Shown: one piece after another, positions 7,497 to 17,193 of the stretch
Numbering within the stretch: position 1 is the first letter of the stretch
How the letters are laid out: each line of letters opens with the position of its first letter
Assembly (NCBI GenBank): GCA_964612555.1
Contig: CAZTBW010000009.1
Span: 62,001 to 126,000 of the forward strand
Source: DAOLCO01 sp964612555
Lineage (GTDB): Bacteria > Bdellovibrionota_C > UBA2361 > SZUA-149 > DAOLCO01
DNA: 64,000 nt
Reading direction: 5' to 3'
Notes under the pieces: model-generated
What the model saw: only the letters and a program-made list of their open reading frames with translations
Told to the model about the DNA's origin: nothing
Databases searched by the model: none
Translations under genes and position numbers: made by a program

Positions 7497-8115
7497 TAGA
7501 AGACTCCTTTCAGAAATCCTTTTTTATAACCTTAAAAACCTCATCACCCTAAGTTATAACAACCTAAGTCATTGTAATAACACCGAAATGATAAGGAACA
7601 ACACCACCATTTTAAAGCCTTTTTGAAAATAATCAACATGCGGGAACTGTAAAATCAAAAAATATTGTCAATTTCTACTTTTATGCTATCTTCCTCTCCT
7701 TATCCGGGTAGATTTTGAAAAGATCCAGTCTTTATGGAGTGTGTGCCACTATTACAGCCACTCATTCCATGTCAGATGCTCTTTTGCCTTTTAAGCTTCC
7801 GTATTTGTGAAGTTTTTTGAGACAAGATACGTGCTTTCGTATGTGCTCCCCTTTCTATATTTATTTTTGAGATAGTCATTCTGTATCAATCTGTGTGCTT
7901 GGGTTGGGGCGTTTAAGGCAGGACGGGGATTTTCATTTTCTGTTTCAGGAATAATTTATCTTTTTCATACAAACTCTGCTTTCAGAGTTTTCACACGTGT
8001 AGAGCAAAGTACGTACCTCTCCACAGGTGTGCAAGTATATGCACGCTTAGGGAGAGTGTGCGCTCACCAAAATGGTTTTAAATGTTTTAGGTCTTTTTTA
8101 AGGAGGGAGTCGATT
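7497..8115. other. Gene-free leader region, about 620 bases
   Basis: No convincing coding frame. The left part is AT-rich. At about 7991-8030 an imperfect hairpin can form (CACACGTGT-AGAG against CTCTCCACAGGTGTG), directly upstream of the ligase-like gene, with a second weaker GTGCGC/GCAC pairing around 8040-8065. This may be the structured leader of that gene. No known riboswitch core was recognised. Confidence 0.4.
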
Positions 8116-9627
8116 ATGACTGTCCTATATACTACTTCTGCTACGATGAATGCAAAAACAGATGAGCTTGAAGATGCATCGCAAAGAATCACGAACCTTG
8201 CAGAGTTCGCAGCAGAGTTTCCTGGAAATGGTGATCATCACTTTATTTCCATCTCACGTGAAGGAGAAAAGCCTTTAGTGGATGTAGAAACCGGATGTTT
8301 GGCTTATAAAGGGTCAGCAGTTCGAGCAGAAATGAATGGTGTTTATCAGGTAGCACCTGAATTTAGTGAAGGGGTGATTGAACCAGGATTACGATGTTTC
8401 CATCGAAATAATGAGGATTTTTTCTTGCGTGAATATTGGGAAGCTAATATCGGGATAAGAAAATATATTCAAGACGCTGCAAAAAAACATGGATGCCTGA
8501 TTAATGAGACGGGTTCCAGCTATTATCCTTTGAGTCATCTGCTTGAAGTAGACAAGTGGATGACAAAAGTTCCGATGAGATACGGAGCTATCCGGGATAG
8601 TCTGGGAAGACGGTACGGAGGTGAACATAAAGTAAAATTTGAATATTTCTTTGGGGGTTCTGAGGAAGTTCCGGTTTCAGGTAATCCTGCACTTGCAATT
8701 TCTACAGCTCAGGACAGCCCAAACCCTGGCTTTTCGCCTGAATATATCGGGAGATATTTTGATTTCTTTCAGGGACCAGCTCAGTTGATATCCGCATTGT
8801 TTTCTAACTCTGCAGTTCTTGGGAGTCATCTGGGAGTGCGATATAACAATCGTATTTTCCAATGGCGACATGCCATGAGTAGAAATGAGGAGCTGACTCC
8901 GTTCTCTCTTGGTTCTTATACTGATGTAAAGGGAGCGGAAGTTCTGGGTAATTATTTGAAGTTCGTGCATGATCATGCTCAGGAGATTTTGAGCATTGAT
9001 CAGGCAGGAAAAATGGCTGAAGAATTTCGACCATGGAAAAACCTTCGATTACTGTCTGGGACACTTTGGATGATATCAACACGTCTCCAGTGGCGTCATA
9101 ACGACGATGGAAAAATCGTCTTATGGCTTGAAGTGCGAAGTCTTGATGCACAGCCAACTCTTGGTATGGCTCTTGCGGTAGAGCTTGCAATGATTGGTTA
9201 TGCACTCTACTGGGTTAAAGAGAAAGGCATTGATTCTGTAAGCGAGGTCATGCCCCATGATGTGGCACGGAAATGTTTTGAACATATTCTCATGTATGGT
9301 CCATATTCAAAACTTCCGTTATCAGGAGCAAGTTTGACTGGGGCTGAATGGTTTGAACGAGTTTCAGAACAGGCGATCCAAGGTCTTCTTGCTGATGAGG
9401 TGTGCTCGATGGAGTTTGCTGCTTCGGCAATGAATCTGCTTACTTCCTCACTACGAAATGGAACTACCGGTACTCTGTGGTTCCGAAAGGAAGTAGCAAA
9501 GCGTATGAAAAAAGGAGCGAGCGAAGATCAGGCTATTAGAGAAGCAATGATTTACCTTGCTAGTTTTCAAGCAGAACAGTGCACAAAGTTTGGCGATTTC
9601 CAGAATCAGGGACTGCCAGTGATTTAA
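8116..9627 (+). CDS. Putative glutamate-cysteine-ligase-like (carboxylate-amine ligase) protein
   Basis: ATG 8116 is chosen because it has a strong AAGGAGGG at 8099-8106; the frame is open 87 bases further upstream without such a site. The 503-residue product is soluble. Near the C-terminal half it has NLRLLSGTLW, then LEVRSLDAQPTLGMALAVELA, which resembles the 'xLExRxxDAQPT' stretch of GCS2/GshA-type carboxylate-amine ligases. Earlier, GLRCFHRNNEDFF and SHLGVRYNN could be parts of the same fold. The ATP-site Glu pattern of classic GCS2 (GxExE near the start) is not clearly visible, so a distant or specialised ligase is more likely than true GshA. It stands alone and is followed by a terminator-like hairpin. 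Confidence 0.45.
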   Translation: MTVLYTTSATMNAKTDELEDASQRITNLAEFAAEFPGNGDHHFISISREGEKPLVDVETGCLAYKGSAVRAEMNGVYQVAPEFSEGVIEPGLRCFHRNNEDFFLREYWEANIGIRKYIQDAAKKHGCLINETGSSYYPLSHLLEVDKWMTKVPMRYGAIRDSLGRRYGGEHKVKFEYFFGGSEEVPVSGNPALAISTAQDSPNPGFSPEYIGRYFDFFQGPAQLISALFSNSAVLGSHLGVRYNNRIFQWRHAMSRNEELTPFSLGSYTDVKGAEVLGNYLKFVHDHAQEILSIDQAGKMAEEFRPWKNLRLLSGTLWMISTRLQWRHNDDGKIVLWLEVRSLDAQPTLGMALAVELAMIGYALYWVKEKGIDSVSEVMPHDVARKCFEHILMYGPYSKLPLSGASLTGAEWFERVSEQAIQGLLADEVCSMEFAASAMNLLTSSLRNGTTGTLWFRKEVAKRMKKGASEDQAIREAMIYLASFQAEQCTKFGDFQNQGLPVI

Positions 9628-9655
9628 AAAGTATTTTCCAAAAAGTACTTTTTCA

Positions 9656-9694
9656 AGTGAGAGGTTCTCAAAAAGTTGGTGAGCGCCTCTCACT
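9656..9694. terminator. Hairpin between convergent genes, probable bidirectional terminator
   Basis: AGTGAGAGG (9656-9664) pairs perfectly with CCTCTCACT (9686-9694), extended internally by CTCA/TGAG. It sits between the stop of the ligase-like gene (9627) and the stop of the converging RNase gene (9718). T-rich tracts flank both sides, but neither is an ideal U-run. Confidence 0.55.
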
Positions 9695-9717
9695 ATTCTT
9701 ATTATACTGCTTTTTTA

Positions 9718-11541
9718 CTACACAGTCTCTGTTACCGGAGCAGCCTCAAGTACTATTTCGGGTTTATTATTTTCTTCCGGACTCTCCGAAGGTGAGGAAG
9801 TTTGTTCTGAAGAATTTCTGTTGTGACCTCTTCTTCCGGAATTTCCTCTTTCAGAATTTCTACGGTCGGAATTTCTCCCTTCAGAAGGTCTCTCTGAAGA
9901 TGAATTCCTTCTTCTGTTTCTCCTGTGAGAATCGTTATTCCTTCTTCTGTTCCTTCCTCGTCCTCTCTGGGAGGAGTCATTATTTTCATCGGATTGTTGT
10001 CTGGATACGGATGCCTCTGTGGAGTTTTGAACACGTACGGGGGCATCATGTTTAGAGCGGACAATCTCAATGTGATACTCTTCCGGACGGAGTCTTCCAT
10101 CAGGATAGATTCTGATAAAGGCACCGGTGTCGTTCTCATATTTACTGAGGTCTGAGCGCTTGGTGTTAAGAAGCATAAGCCCGGGAACCGGAGAAATCTG
10201 TAAACGTACTTCACTGATACCACCCGCATAGATTGCGGTTTGTACTTTTCTCAAAGCTTCAAGCGATACCGACTCAGGTGATCTTACCTTTCCACGCCCC
10301 TGACAGTGTGAACAACATTCATGGCTGTGACTTACCAGAGCTGACTTTAACCTCTGACGCGACATCTCAAGAAGACCAAACTTGGACAGACGCCCAATTT
10401 CAACCTTTGCCTTGTCTGCCCTGACTGAATCTTTAAGAGTGCGCTCAACAGTTTGTTTATGACGTTTATCGTTCATGTCGATAAAATCGATAACGACAAG
10501 TCCTCCAAGGTCTCTTAGTCGAAGCTGGCGGGCAATTTCGATAGCAGCTTCCTTATTGGTTTCAAATGCCGTTTTTTCCACATCTGATTGCCCGGTGGCG
10601 CGCCCGGAGTTGACGTCAACCGCCACTATTGCTTCAGTGGTATTGATCACAATGGAACCACCTGAGGGGAGACTCACCTCGGAGTGATTGGTTGTTTCAA
10701 CCTGGCTATCAAGATGAAAAAACGAAAAGAGAGGAGTCTGCTTATCGTAATAGGTAAGCCTGGTCTCTATGGAACCCGCAGAACGCTTTATAAAAGCATC
10801 CACCTCGTCATAAGTCTTTTTATCGTCAATTAGAATTTCGTCAATATCAGGTGAGAGATAGTCCCGGATAGTGCGGATTGCAAGCGAGCTCTCTTCATAC
10901 AGAGCAACAGGGGATGGTCCCGGAGTTAAATTTCTTTCGAGAATCTCAAACCAGAGATTCAGAAGCGCATCAAGGTCTTTTTGAAGCTCGATAGTACTTT
11001 TGTTAATCCCCGCAGTGCGAACGATTATCCCCATGCCGGCAGGCATTTTTAAATTATCAAGCGATTCTTTCAGTCGCCTTCTGTGTGCCTCATCCTGAAT
11101 CTTTCTTGAGACCCCACCTCTTTGATTGCCAATCATAAGAACGAGGTATCGTCCCGGAATGGAGATGTTAGTGGTAAGGGTCGCGCCTTTTGCTTCACGC
11201 TCGTCCTTAACAACCTGCACCACCAGTTCCTGCCCCTGACGCAGTATGTCTTTTACAGAAGGTCTGCCCCTTCGTGAACTGTTTTCCTTCTTGAGAGGCT
11301 CAAAAAAACAGGCAGGGTTGATGTCATTGATTTGAAGGAACCCGTTTCTGTTTGAACCAATATCAAGGAAGGCAGCCTGAAGACTGGGCTCAATCCTGCT
11401 GATCGGAGCTCTGTAGATGTTACCTTTTAACTGAACCTGATCCCGTCTTTCTACCTCAAGCTCCAGTAGTTGACCTCTTGAAGTTACAGCAACCCTGCAC
11501 TCTTCAGGGTATATGGCGTTTATTAGCATTTTCTTTGACAC
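9718..11541 (-). CDS. rng: Ribonuclease E/G family endoribonuclease
   Basis: RNase E/G cleaves single-stranded AU-rich RNA and matures 16S and 5S rRNA. An S1 domain is at about 30-110 (GNIYRAPISRIEPSLQAAF). The catalytic DNase I-like core has VDVNSGRATG with the metal-binding Asp and VVIDFIDM with the second Asp. CSHCQGRG (about 425) is the zinc-link cysteine pair of the dimer. After residue 500 the chain becomes an Arg/Asn/Ser-rich low-complexity tail, as in RNA-binding RNase E scaffolds but shorter, ending in an acidic stretch. With 607 residues it is between RNase G and full RNase E. GTG 11541 is preferred because a GGAG lies eight bases upstream; an ATG is four codons inside. Confidence 0.92.
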   Translation of the reverse strand: MSKKMLINAIYPEECRVAVTSRGQLLELEVERRDQVQLKGNIYRAPISRIEPSLQAAFLDIGSNRNGFLQINDINPACFFEPLKKENSSRRGRPSVKDILRQGQELVVQVVKDEREAKGATLTTNISIPGRYLVLMIGNQRGGVSRKIQDEAHRRRLKESLDNLKMPAGMGIIVRTAGINKSTIELQKDLDALLNLWFEILERNLTPGPSPVALYEESSLAIRTIRDYLSPDIDEILIDDKKTYDEVDAFIKRSAGSIETRLTYYDKQTPLFSFFHLDSQVETTNHSEVSLPSGGSIVINTTEAIVAVDVNSGRATGQSDVEKTAFETNKEAAIEIARQLRLRDLGGLVVIDFIDMNDKRHKQTVERTLKDSVRADKAKVEIGRLSKFGLLEMSRQRLKSALVSHSHECCSHCQGRGKVRSPESVSLEALRKVQTAIYAGGISEVRLQISPVPGLMLLNTKRSDLSKYENDTGAFIRIYPDGRLRPEEYHIEIVRSKHDAPVRVQNSTEASVSRQQSDENNDSSQRGRGRNRRRNNDSHRRNRRRNSSSERPSEGRNSDRRNSERGNSGRRGHNRNSSEQTSSPSESPEENNKPEIVLEAAPVTETV

Positions 11542-12148
11542 AAGCGAGTCTCCAATGATGAAGTTCTCACTGCGTAATACGAAAGGGGTACAAGAGTAAC
11601 AATAATAGAAGACAACAAACTACCTACGCCGGAAACTTAAACCGGTCAGCAGGCAGCATTTCCCCAAGCAACACTTCCACAGGCAACATTCTCACTAAGA
11701 CACGCCAAAGAGCATTTCCTGAAGATACCCGCTAAAGATATCTGTAAAAATAAAAATGTTTTGTACGAAGTTGTCATCCGTCAGTTATGGCACCAAGTGC
11801 GGTTATTTTTACTACAGTTACTTGTTAAACTTATAATCCCGTGTGTTAATTTTTTATGAATATCTTTAACGTAATCTTGAAGTTGCGATATTCAATCAAA
11901 CAAGAAAGTCTCCAATCTTCCTACACAGTAATCTTATTACACAGCAATTTTATCTTAATAGTCATTAATAATAATGTGCTTTTAAACACAAACTTAAATA
12001 AAAAATCTTTTTTATTGATGTTTAATACCTTTCTCTAAATTATATAGCATTTTAAATTATTCTGCCAGTTATACTATTTATGTAAAGATTTCAGTAGCTT
12101 AGCCGATACCCCTTGTCTTTGCTCTATGAAGTTATGATGCAGGGAGTT
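11542..12148. other. Gene-free region, about 600 bases
   Basis: It separates the RNase E/G promoter side from the end of the Agl23-like gene. The half nearest the RNase gene (11590-11740) is of mixed composition with CA-rich runs (AGCAACACTTCCACAGGCAA); the other half (11830-12090) is very AT-rich. A long RNase E-type 5' leader used for autoregulation would fit here, but no specific structure could be assigned. No coding frame is convincing. Confidence 0.4.
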
Positions 12149-13708
12149 CTAGGGAGTTTCTTCCCTGTAATAGACGTAACTTTCCTGAACTGCACTTAGT
12201 CGAAAATATTTCTTCTCCCACCCGGGTAAAGTCCAGTTTTCATGTCTGTTAAGAACCAGTATCCCATAGGTCTCACCGCTACTGTCATTTCTGTGGTACC
12301 CTCTGTATCCGACCCTGTTACTGTACTCACGCAGGTAATAAGGGAAAGGCCAATAAGAGTGTGCAGCTATCAGCACACTACCGCTGGGGTTTTTCTCAAA
12401 ATAGGAAATTATATCCTTAACCACGGTTATCATTCCATCTGTGGTCTGAACATAGGAGTAGGGGTTCTCCTGTGCAAAAGTTCCTACTGCTTTGACGGTA
12501 TCCCGAAGGGATATGGGGATTGAGCTCTCTTCAAAATTAAATTTAAGGGCATATTTGGCAGAGGTAAAGAAAAAACAGATGACAAGAAGGTGATATATCG
12601 GTCTGTACTTGCATATACGTGAAACAAAAAGACCACCTGCAAAAAGAGCAGGCGCAGTGACGTTTGTAATGAGCCAGGGGGTTTTATAGGGGATATAGGA
12701 ATACACAAGAAAAGAAATAAGAGAGACGAGTGCGGTACAGTACGTTATTCTATCAAGTGAGCTCGAAAAACTCCGGTACCACCCCCTTACTCCTTCTTCT
12801 AAAGGTGAATTAAAATCTGAAGATGAAAAAACCCCTTTAATAGCAAAGTATATTCCCTTAAAAGTGTAAAACAGTAGTGGAGCAATCACAAGGAAGACCA
12901 GTGGTTCTGCTGTCTGAAAAATATTCTGGTAGTATAAATAAGGTTTATGATGCCCTACGTCCGAGTGTCCTCTCCCTATCCACTGTGGTATGCCCATAAA
13001 GAGTTCGCGAAGCCCCTCTGAGTGTTGAAAGAACCCCGAGAAAAAACTGATTATGACCAGTATCAAAATAAAAAGCCCCCACAGGAAATAATTAAAGTCC
13101 CTTTGCAGTGCTCTGAAAATCAAAACAGGTGAATAACTCAGGAACACTGAGATGCAGGCAGCGAAACCGAAAATGATAAAAGTTTCTTTTGTCGCTATAA
13201 GAAGACCAAGTAAGAGACCGGGAAGAAGGAGCATCTTTGGACGTTTTTGTTCCATCCAGAGATAAAAAAATATCAGGAAGAGTACGGAACACAACACCAG
13301 AAACATTTCGTGTATGGAGTACCTGGAGTAATATATAAGACTGGATGAGAGAGCCAGGAGGAGCACCGAAGGCAGTATAGTCTGTGCACCCAGAAGACCC
13401 GCAAGCAGTAGCGGTGCCGCAACAACCCCTATCCCTGAGAGAATAGCCGGGAGTCTGTGAAAGAACTCCTCACTGCCCAGAAACGAATGAACGCCATAGA
13501 GAAGATAGAAATACGTGGGACCGTGATAATTTTTATGTGAATAATGATAATACCCTTGTTTCATCATTTCCTTTACGAAATGATAGTTTACCCCCTCATC
13601 GCTATGCATCGGGCGATCAGTAATAGAATAACAGCGAAGAAAAATACCCGCCAGACAGAGGAGAAAAAGAAAACTCCAGACGATATGCATATGAGAATCT
13701 GTTTTCAT
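12149..13708 (-). CDS. Agl23/TIGR03663-like membrane glycosyltransferase (PMT-like, GT39/GT-C fold)
   Basis: A 519-residue multi-pass membrane protein. After the first helix comes RPMHSDEGVNYH, matching the conserved DE motif of the first periplasmic loop in GT-C enzymes, where the acidic pair is catalytic. SLIYYSRYSIHEMFL and ATKETF are characteristic of the family named 'flippase activity-associated protein Agl23'. About ten helices follow and the C-terminal 120 residues are soluble and probably periplasmic. Such proteins transfer sugars from lipid-phosphate donors to periplasmic acceptors. It is single and not within the glycan cluster at 48-58 kb, though it may serve the same surface polymer. 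Confidence 0.75.
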   Translation of the reverse strand: MKTDSHMHIVWSFLFLLCLAGIFLRCYSITDRPMHSDEGVNYHFVKEMMKQGYYHYSHKNYHGPTYFYLLYGVHSFLGSEEFFHRLPAILSGIGVVAAPLLLAGLLGAQTILPSVLLLALSSSLIYYSRYSIHEMFLVLCSVLFLIFFYLWMEQKRPKMLLLPGLLLGLLIATKETFIIFGFAACISVFLSYSPVLIFRALQRDFNYFLWGLFILILVIISFFSGFFQHSEGLRELFMGIPQWIGRGHSDVGHHKPYLYYQNIFQTAEPLVFLVIAPLLFYTFKGIYFAIKGVFSSSDFNSPLEEGVRGWYRSFSSSLDRITYCTALVSLISFLVYSYIPYKTPWLITNVTAPALFAGGLFVSRICKYRPIYHLLVICFFFTSAKYALKFNFEESSIPISLRDTVKAVGTFAQENPYSYVQTTDGMITVVKDIISYFEKNPSGSVLIAAHSYWPFPYYLREYSNRVGYRGYHRNDSSGETYGILVLNRHENWTLPGWEKKYFRLSAVQESYVYYREETP

Positions 13709-13902
13709 ACGGTGGAAAATCCCCCAATTTAATGAATTTGGCTATATTTTTTTTCTCCGGGGCGAGTCAGCTCATAAAAAAATTCGATAATTGAACGCCG
13801 GGGGCAATGATTTGAGAAATTTCGTGGGGGATTTCTGGTGGGCAACTTATCATTGTCTCTGGTCTTTATATGAACAGATAATTTTTCAGGGACAACAAGA
13901 TT

Positions 13903-15207
13903 ATGAGCGCAATAAAAGGATTTTTACAGGTACCAAAGAATATACCTTCTTCATCACCCCCGTCTTTAAACACGGGAAAAGAAGTAGTAAAAAAGCTTGC
14001 CGCATTGGGACAGGCTGAATCTCCAAATGTATCACTGAAGAAAGTGGCTGAGGAACTTCCTTCGCAAAAAAAGGAGAAGGCAGTACTTTCTGAGCGGATT
14101 GGTACAATTGTTAATAAGGGCGTAGAGTATTTCAAGGAAGTAAAGGATCGGGCAATTAAGGATCGGGATTCCGGGCTTGGAAAACTCGAAGGTGCGAATA
14201 AACTCTGGAATGAACTCCTGAAAGAAGCAGACAAAATAGGACGAGCTTCACAAAACAAGATTCTGGATCATTTTGCAAACGAGACCGGTAACCTTTTAAG
14301 AGATTCGATCAAGGGTTCTTCACTGGAAAAACTTGCAGATACCATTATTCCTTCTCTGGGAAGCGGTAAGGGAGGCTTCCCTTCCACTAAGGCAGGAGCT
14401 ACGGTATCGGCGGGTGCCAGCGGGGTGCTTGGAAAAGTTGCCGGGCTTCCAGGTGCTGCATACTCTCTTTATCAGCTCCTTGATGGTTTTGGTAAGGACT
14501 CTCCGGTGGCAAGTGCTGCAAATGGAGCTACGGTTGGTGCCTATATAGGGACAGTCATTGCACCTGGTCTTGGTACTACAATAGGAGGCGTTCTTGGTGG
14601 TGTTGGGGGAGCTCTTATGGGAGTTTTTGGAAAGAAGAAAAAACATCCGGAGCACGTGGCAAGAGACCAGATGCGGGCACTTCTTCAGGAAGCCGGGTTT
14701 CTTGATAAGGACTATAGCCTGAAGCTTGCTGATGGTAGTGTTTTTTCGCTTGCAGTTGATGGAAAAAAGAAACTGGAGAATGTGGGTGGCGGTTCCCGCT
14801 TTGGATATCAGTTCGACCCTACTCATCCACATAGTGGTGCGGCAATCGGTATGCTTCAGCCACTGGCACAGATACTGACCGGAGGTGACCAGAAACTTGC
14901 AACTGATCTTACCGGTTACCTGGTAAATGCGGTAACATCCAACACGGGTGATCTTTCTCAAGTGCGACAAAATGTAATTGCGATCTATGAGCAGAGTGGG
15001 GCATCACTTGAGGATGTAGCTGCTATGATCGTCGAGATGGGAGACAGGAGCGTTATCTCTGAGCACCACCGTGATGCGTATCTGGGCGGTATCATGAGTG
15101 TGGCTGATGAGGAGATGCTTTATGCGATTTCAGGTAGCAGAGAGGTATCTTCATCAGAGAGAATTTCTGAAGGGAGAGAAGAAAAGGCTCAGGCTACACT
15201 CCATTAG
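13903..15207 (+). CDS. Hypothetical glycine-zipper protein (434 aa)
   Basis: Not a family I can name. The first 120 residues are charged and helical (GVEYFKEVKDRAIKDRDSG). Residues about 155-250 are Gly/Ala-rich with a glycine-zipper run (TVGAYIGTVIAPGLGTT, then GGVLGG repeats) able to form membrane helices, ending in a Lys cluster FGKKKKH. After it comes a compact domain with DYSLKLADGSVFSL, PLAQILTGGDQKLATDLTGY and VRQNVIAIYEQ. A soluble N-terminus, an inserted hydrophobic zipper and a C-terminal domain recall pore-forming or phage-delivered internal proteins, but this is inference. There is no signal peptide. The ATG at 13903 has a weak AGGGA. A strong terminator follows. Confidence 0.6.
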   Translation: MSAIKGFLQVPKNIPSSSPPSLNTGKEVVKKLAALGQAESPNVSLKKVAEELPSQKKEKAVLSERIGTIVNKGVEYFKEVKDRAIKDRDSGLGKLEGANKLWNELLKEADKIGRASQNKILDHFANETGNLLRDSIKGSSLEKLADTIIPSLGSGKGGFPSTKAGATVSAGASGVLGKVAGLPGAAYSLYQLLDGFGKDSPVASAANGATVGAYIGTVIAPGLGTTIGGVLGGVGGALMGVFGKKKKHPEHVARDQMRALLQEAGFLDKDYSLKLADGSVFSLAVDGKKKLENVGGGSRFGYQFDPTHPHSGAAIGMLQPLAQILTGGDQKLATDLTGYLVNAVTSNTGDLSQVRQNVIAIYEQSGASLEDVAAMIVEMGDRSVISEHHRDAYLGGIMSVADEEMLYAISGSREVSSSERISEGREEKAQATLH

Positions 15208-15258
15208 TAGTACTATTTTCCGAAGCACCCGCAGGGGGGAAGGGGGATTTAAGGTGCC

Positions 15259-15288
15259 AGGTACGGGGGTAACTCCCTGTACCTTTTT
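15259..15288 (+). terminator. Intrinsic terminator after the glycine-zipper gene
   Basis: A ten-pair stem (15259-15268 with 15275-15284, one G-T, loop GTAACT) is followed by a run of five T. It lies about 50 bases beyond the stop codon at 15207. Confidence 0.85.
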
Positions 15289-15381
15289 CCATTTTCTGTA
15301 GAAGAAAGATGTTACGTTTATTCCTCATTACTGCATAATATATGCAAGTCACTGAGGGGTATGGGTTTATTCTGAGGCATT

Positions 15382-15828
15382 ATGTTCAAAAAATTGTGTA
15401 ACTACTTTTTTTCATTAATAATTATTATGTCTATGGGTGCCTGCTCACTTGCGAGTTATCCCACGGTACCGGCAGGTATCGGGCTTCTTGGTGGTGGGCT
15501 TCTGGGAGCGGGAGCCGGTAGTCTTTTAAGTCAAAGAATCGGTAACTCAACTAAAAATACGGCTCTGATTGGTGGAATAGGTGCCGCAACCGGTCTTATA
15601 GTCGGAGCTGCCATTCACGAACAACGCCAGCAGCTTGCAAAGGAACAGGAAGCGGTTATTCGTGAAGCAAGAAGGATTGATTCAAGACAAAGAGAAATTG
15701 ATGCCATGAGGCAAGAAGTTTACAGCAAAAGTTCATGGGGACGACTTGAAGTGAAGCCCTGGCATGAGCGGTATGTGACAGAAGTATCTGAGGAACCATA
15801 CCAGGGGCAGGGATCTTCTTATCCTTAG
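15382..15828 (+). CDS. Glycine-zipper lipoprotein
   Basis: A 148-residue protein. The signal peptide ends SMGAC (Cys about 21), followed by a Gly/Ala-rich double zipper (GIGLLGGGLLGAGAG and ALIGGIGAATGLIVGAAI, about 32-80) of the type seen in OmpA-like or SlyB-like outer-membrane lipoproteins. Then comes a helical, Gln/Glu/Arg-rich segment with coiled-coil potential (EQRQQLAKEQEAV...), and a short tail. It is probably anchored in the outer membrane, with the zipper inserted or oligomerising. It follows another glycine-zipper gene, from which it is separated by a terminator, so it has its own promoter. Confidence 0.7.
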   Translation: MFKKLCNYFFSLIIIMSMGACSLASYPTVPAGIGLLGGGLLGAGAGSLLSQRIGNSTKNTALIGGIGAATGLIVGAAIHEQRQQLAKEQEAVIREARRIDSRQREIDAMRQEVYSKSSWGRLEVKPWHERYVTEVSEEPYQGQGSSYP

Positions 15829-15897
15829 TCCGTTATAAAACCAAATTCCGTGGGGACGGCTTGCTACTGCCTGCAAGCACTATCTCTACAGTGTTCT

Positions 15898-15933
15898 TAA
15901 ATATCTTTTAAAAAGATATTTACATACTATAAT
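15898..15933 (+). promoter_or_regulatory. Palindromic site plus -10-like box upstream of the SDR gene
   Basis: Twelve-base arms (15898-15909 and 15911-15922, core ATATCTTTT/AAAAGATAT) flank one base, and six bases further on is a perfect TATAAT at 15928-15933. The palindrome lies where a -35 region and operator would be, 32 bases before the ATG. The reading as an operator is inference, and AT-rich palindromes occur by chance. Confidence 0.35.
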
Positions 15934-15953
15934 TATACATATATTCTGAGCCT

Positions 15954-17165
15954 ATGATTTTTTTTACTGGAGGGACTGGTTTCCTCGGAAATGCCATTAT
16001 ATCTCAAATACTGATTAAATATCCTCATGAGCGGATAGCTGTCCTTGTTCGTGCAGGTTCTCAGGAAGAAGCAAGAGTGCGACTTCTAAACTCTTTTTCG
16101 CATTTAAAGGAGTCCTTTGTTGAAGCAGATATTGAAAACAGGTTACTTCCAATATGTGGTGATCTCTCAAAACCTTTACTTGGAATTTCCACAAATGCCT
16201 ACTCCATGCTTGAAGAGTCGGTATCATCAATTTATCACAGTGCGGCAAACACTCATCTGAGTTTACCCTATGCGGATGCCCATGCAATTAATTTTGAAGG
16301 TACGGAGCGGGTTCTTGAACTTGCGTCTCGTGTTTCCTTAAGGAATCCCGCTCTGAGGTTTAACCATATTTCGACTGCATATGTGGCTGGAGATACCAGC
16401 TCTATAGTGTATGCCGATACTCTTGATCTGACCACACGTTTCAGAAACTCTTATGAAGAAACCAAGGCAAAGTCCGAGTTACTTGTAAGGAGTTATCAGG
16501 ACAAATTTACGGTCGTAGTTTTCAGACCCTCTATTATTGTGGGGGATAGCAGGACGGGCGTTACTTCAGCATTTAATGTAGTATATGTTCCCGCGCGTAT
16601 TATAATTGCGGGGCTTCTCAAAGTCATACCCGCACTTCCTCATATACCTTTTGATGTGGTACCGGTTGATTATGTTGCGGAGAGTATTGCAAGTACTCAT
16701 GCTCTGGATGTAATTTCCGGCAGTGCGTTTCATCTGAGTGCCGGAGTTGGAAGAGAGTCTAATCCCGCAGAGGTTCTTGATCTGCTTTTCAGGACTGCAA
16801 AAAACTTTGGTTCAATCAAGATTCCTCAAAAACCGGTATTTGTCGCACCTGAATTGATTCAAAGAGCACTGCATTCCGTTTCAAACCTGGCAAATAATCT
16901 CTATCATACTTCTGCCTACAGACATTTTGAAAAAATAGCATCCGGGCATCTCCCTGTCTTTAAGCAACTGCTTCCTTTCGTGCCTTATATGATTTCAAAC
17001 CCTCGTTTTGATACCAGCATTTCTCATGATGTTCTCAGTAAGGTAATAAAACCCGCTCCTCTTTTTAATCAGTATGCGGAAAATATTTTCAAGTACTGTC
17101 TTGAAACCCAGTGGGGCAAGTACCCGGGTGTATCATCAAGTGCGTTACCTGCCGGTAGTGTTTAA
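15954..17165 (+). CDS. SDR-family thioester/fatty-acyl reductase-like protein (NAD_binding_4)
   Basis: It begins directly with the Rossmann motif TGGTGFLG (residues 5-12), which binds NAD(P)H. HSAANTHLSLPY and NHISTAYVAG are typical of the 'male sterility' NAD_binding_4 group, and a YEETK (about 160) supplies the catalytic Tyr and Lys. FRPSIIVGDSRTG is the family's substrate-side motif. These enzymes reduce acyl thioesters to aldehydes or alcohols, or act as isolated reductase domains. At 403 residues it is a stand-alone version without carrier or adenylation domains, and its acyl donor is unknown. It has its own promoter and converges on the ABC exporter operon. Confidence 0.75.
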   Translation: MIFFTGGTGFLGNAIISQILIKYPHERIAVLVRAGSQEEARVRLLNSFSHLKESFVEADIENRLLPICGDLSKPLLGISTNAYSMLEESVSSIYHSAANTHLSLPYADAHAINFEGTERVLELASRVSLRNPALRFNHISTAYVAGDTSSIVYADTLDLTTRFRNSYEETKAKSELLVRSYQDKFTVVVFRPSIIVGDSRTGVTSAFNVVYVPARIIIAGLLKVIPALPHIPFDVVPVDYVAESIASTHALDVISGSAFHLSAGVGRESNPAEVLDLLFRTAKNFGSIKIPQKPVFVAPELIQRALHSVSNLANNLYHTSAYRHFEKIASGHLPVFKQLLPFVPYMISNPRFDTSISHDVLSKVIKPAPLFNQYAENIFKYCLETQWGKYPGVSSSALPAGSV

Positions 17166-17193
17166 AGAATTGGGGTTGAAACAGAACCGGGTA

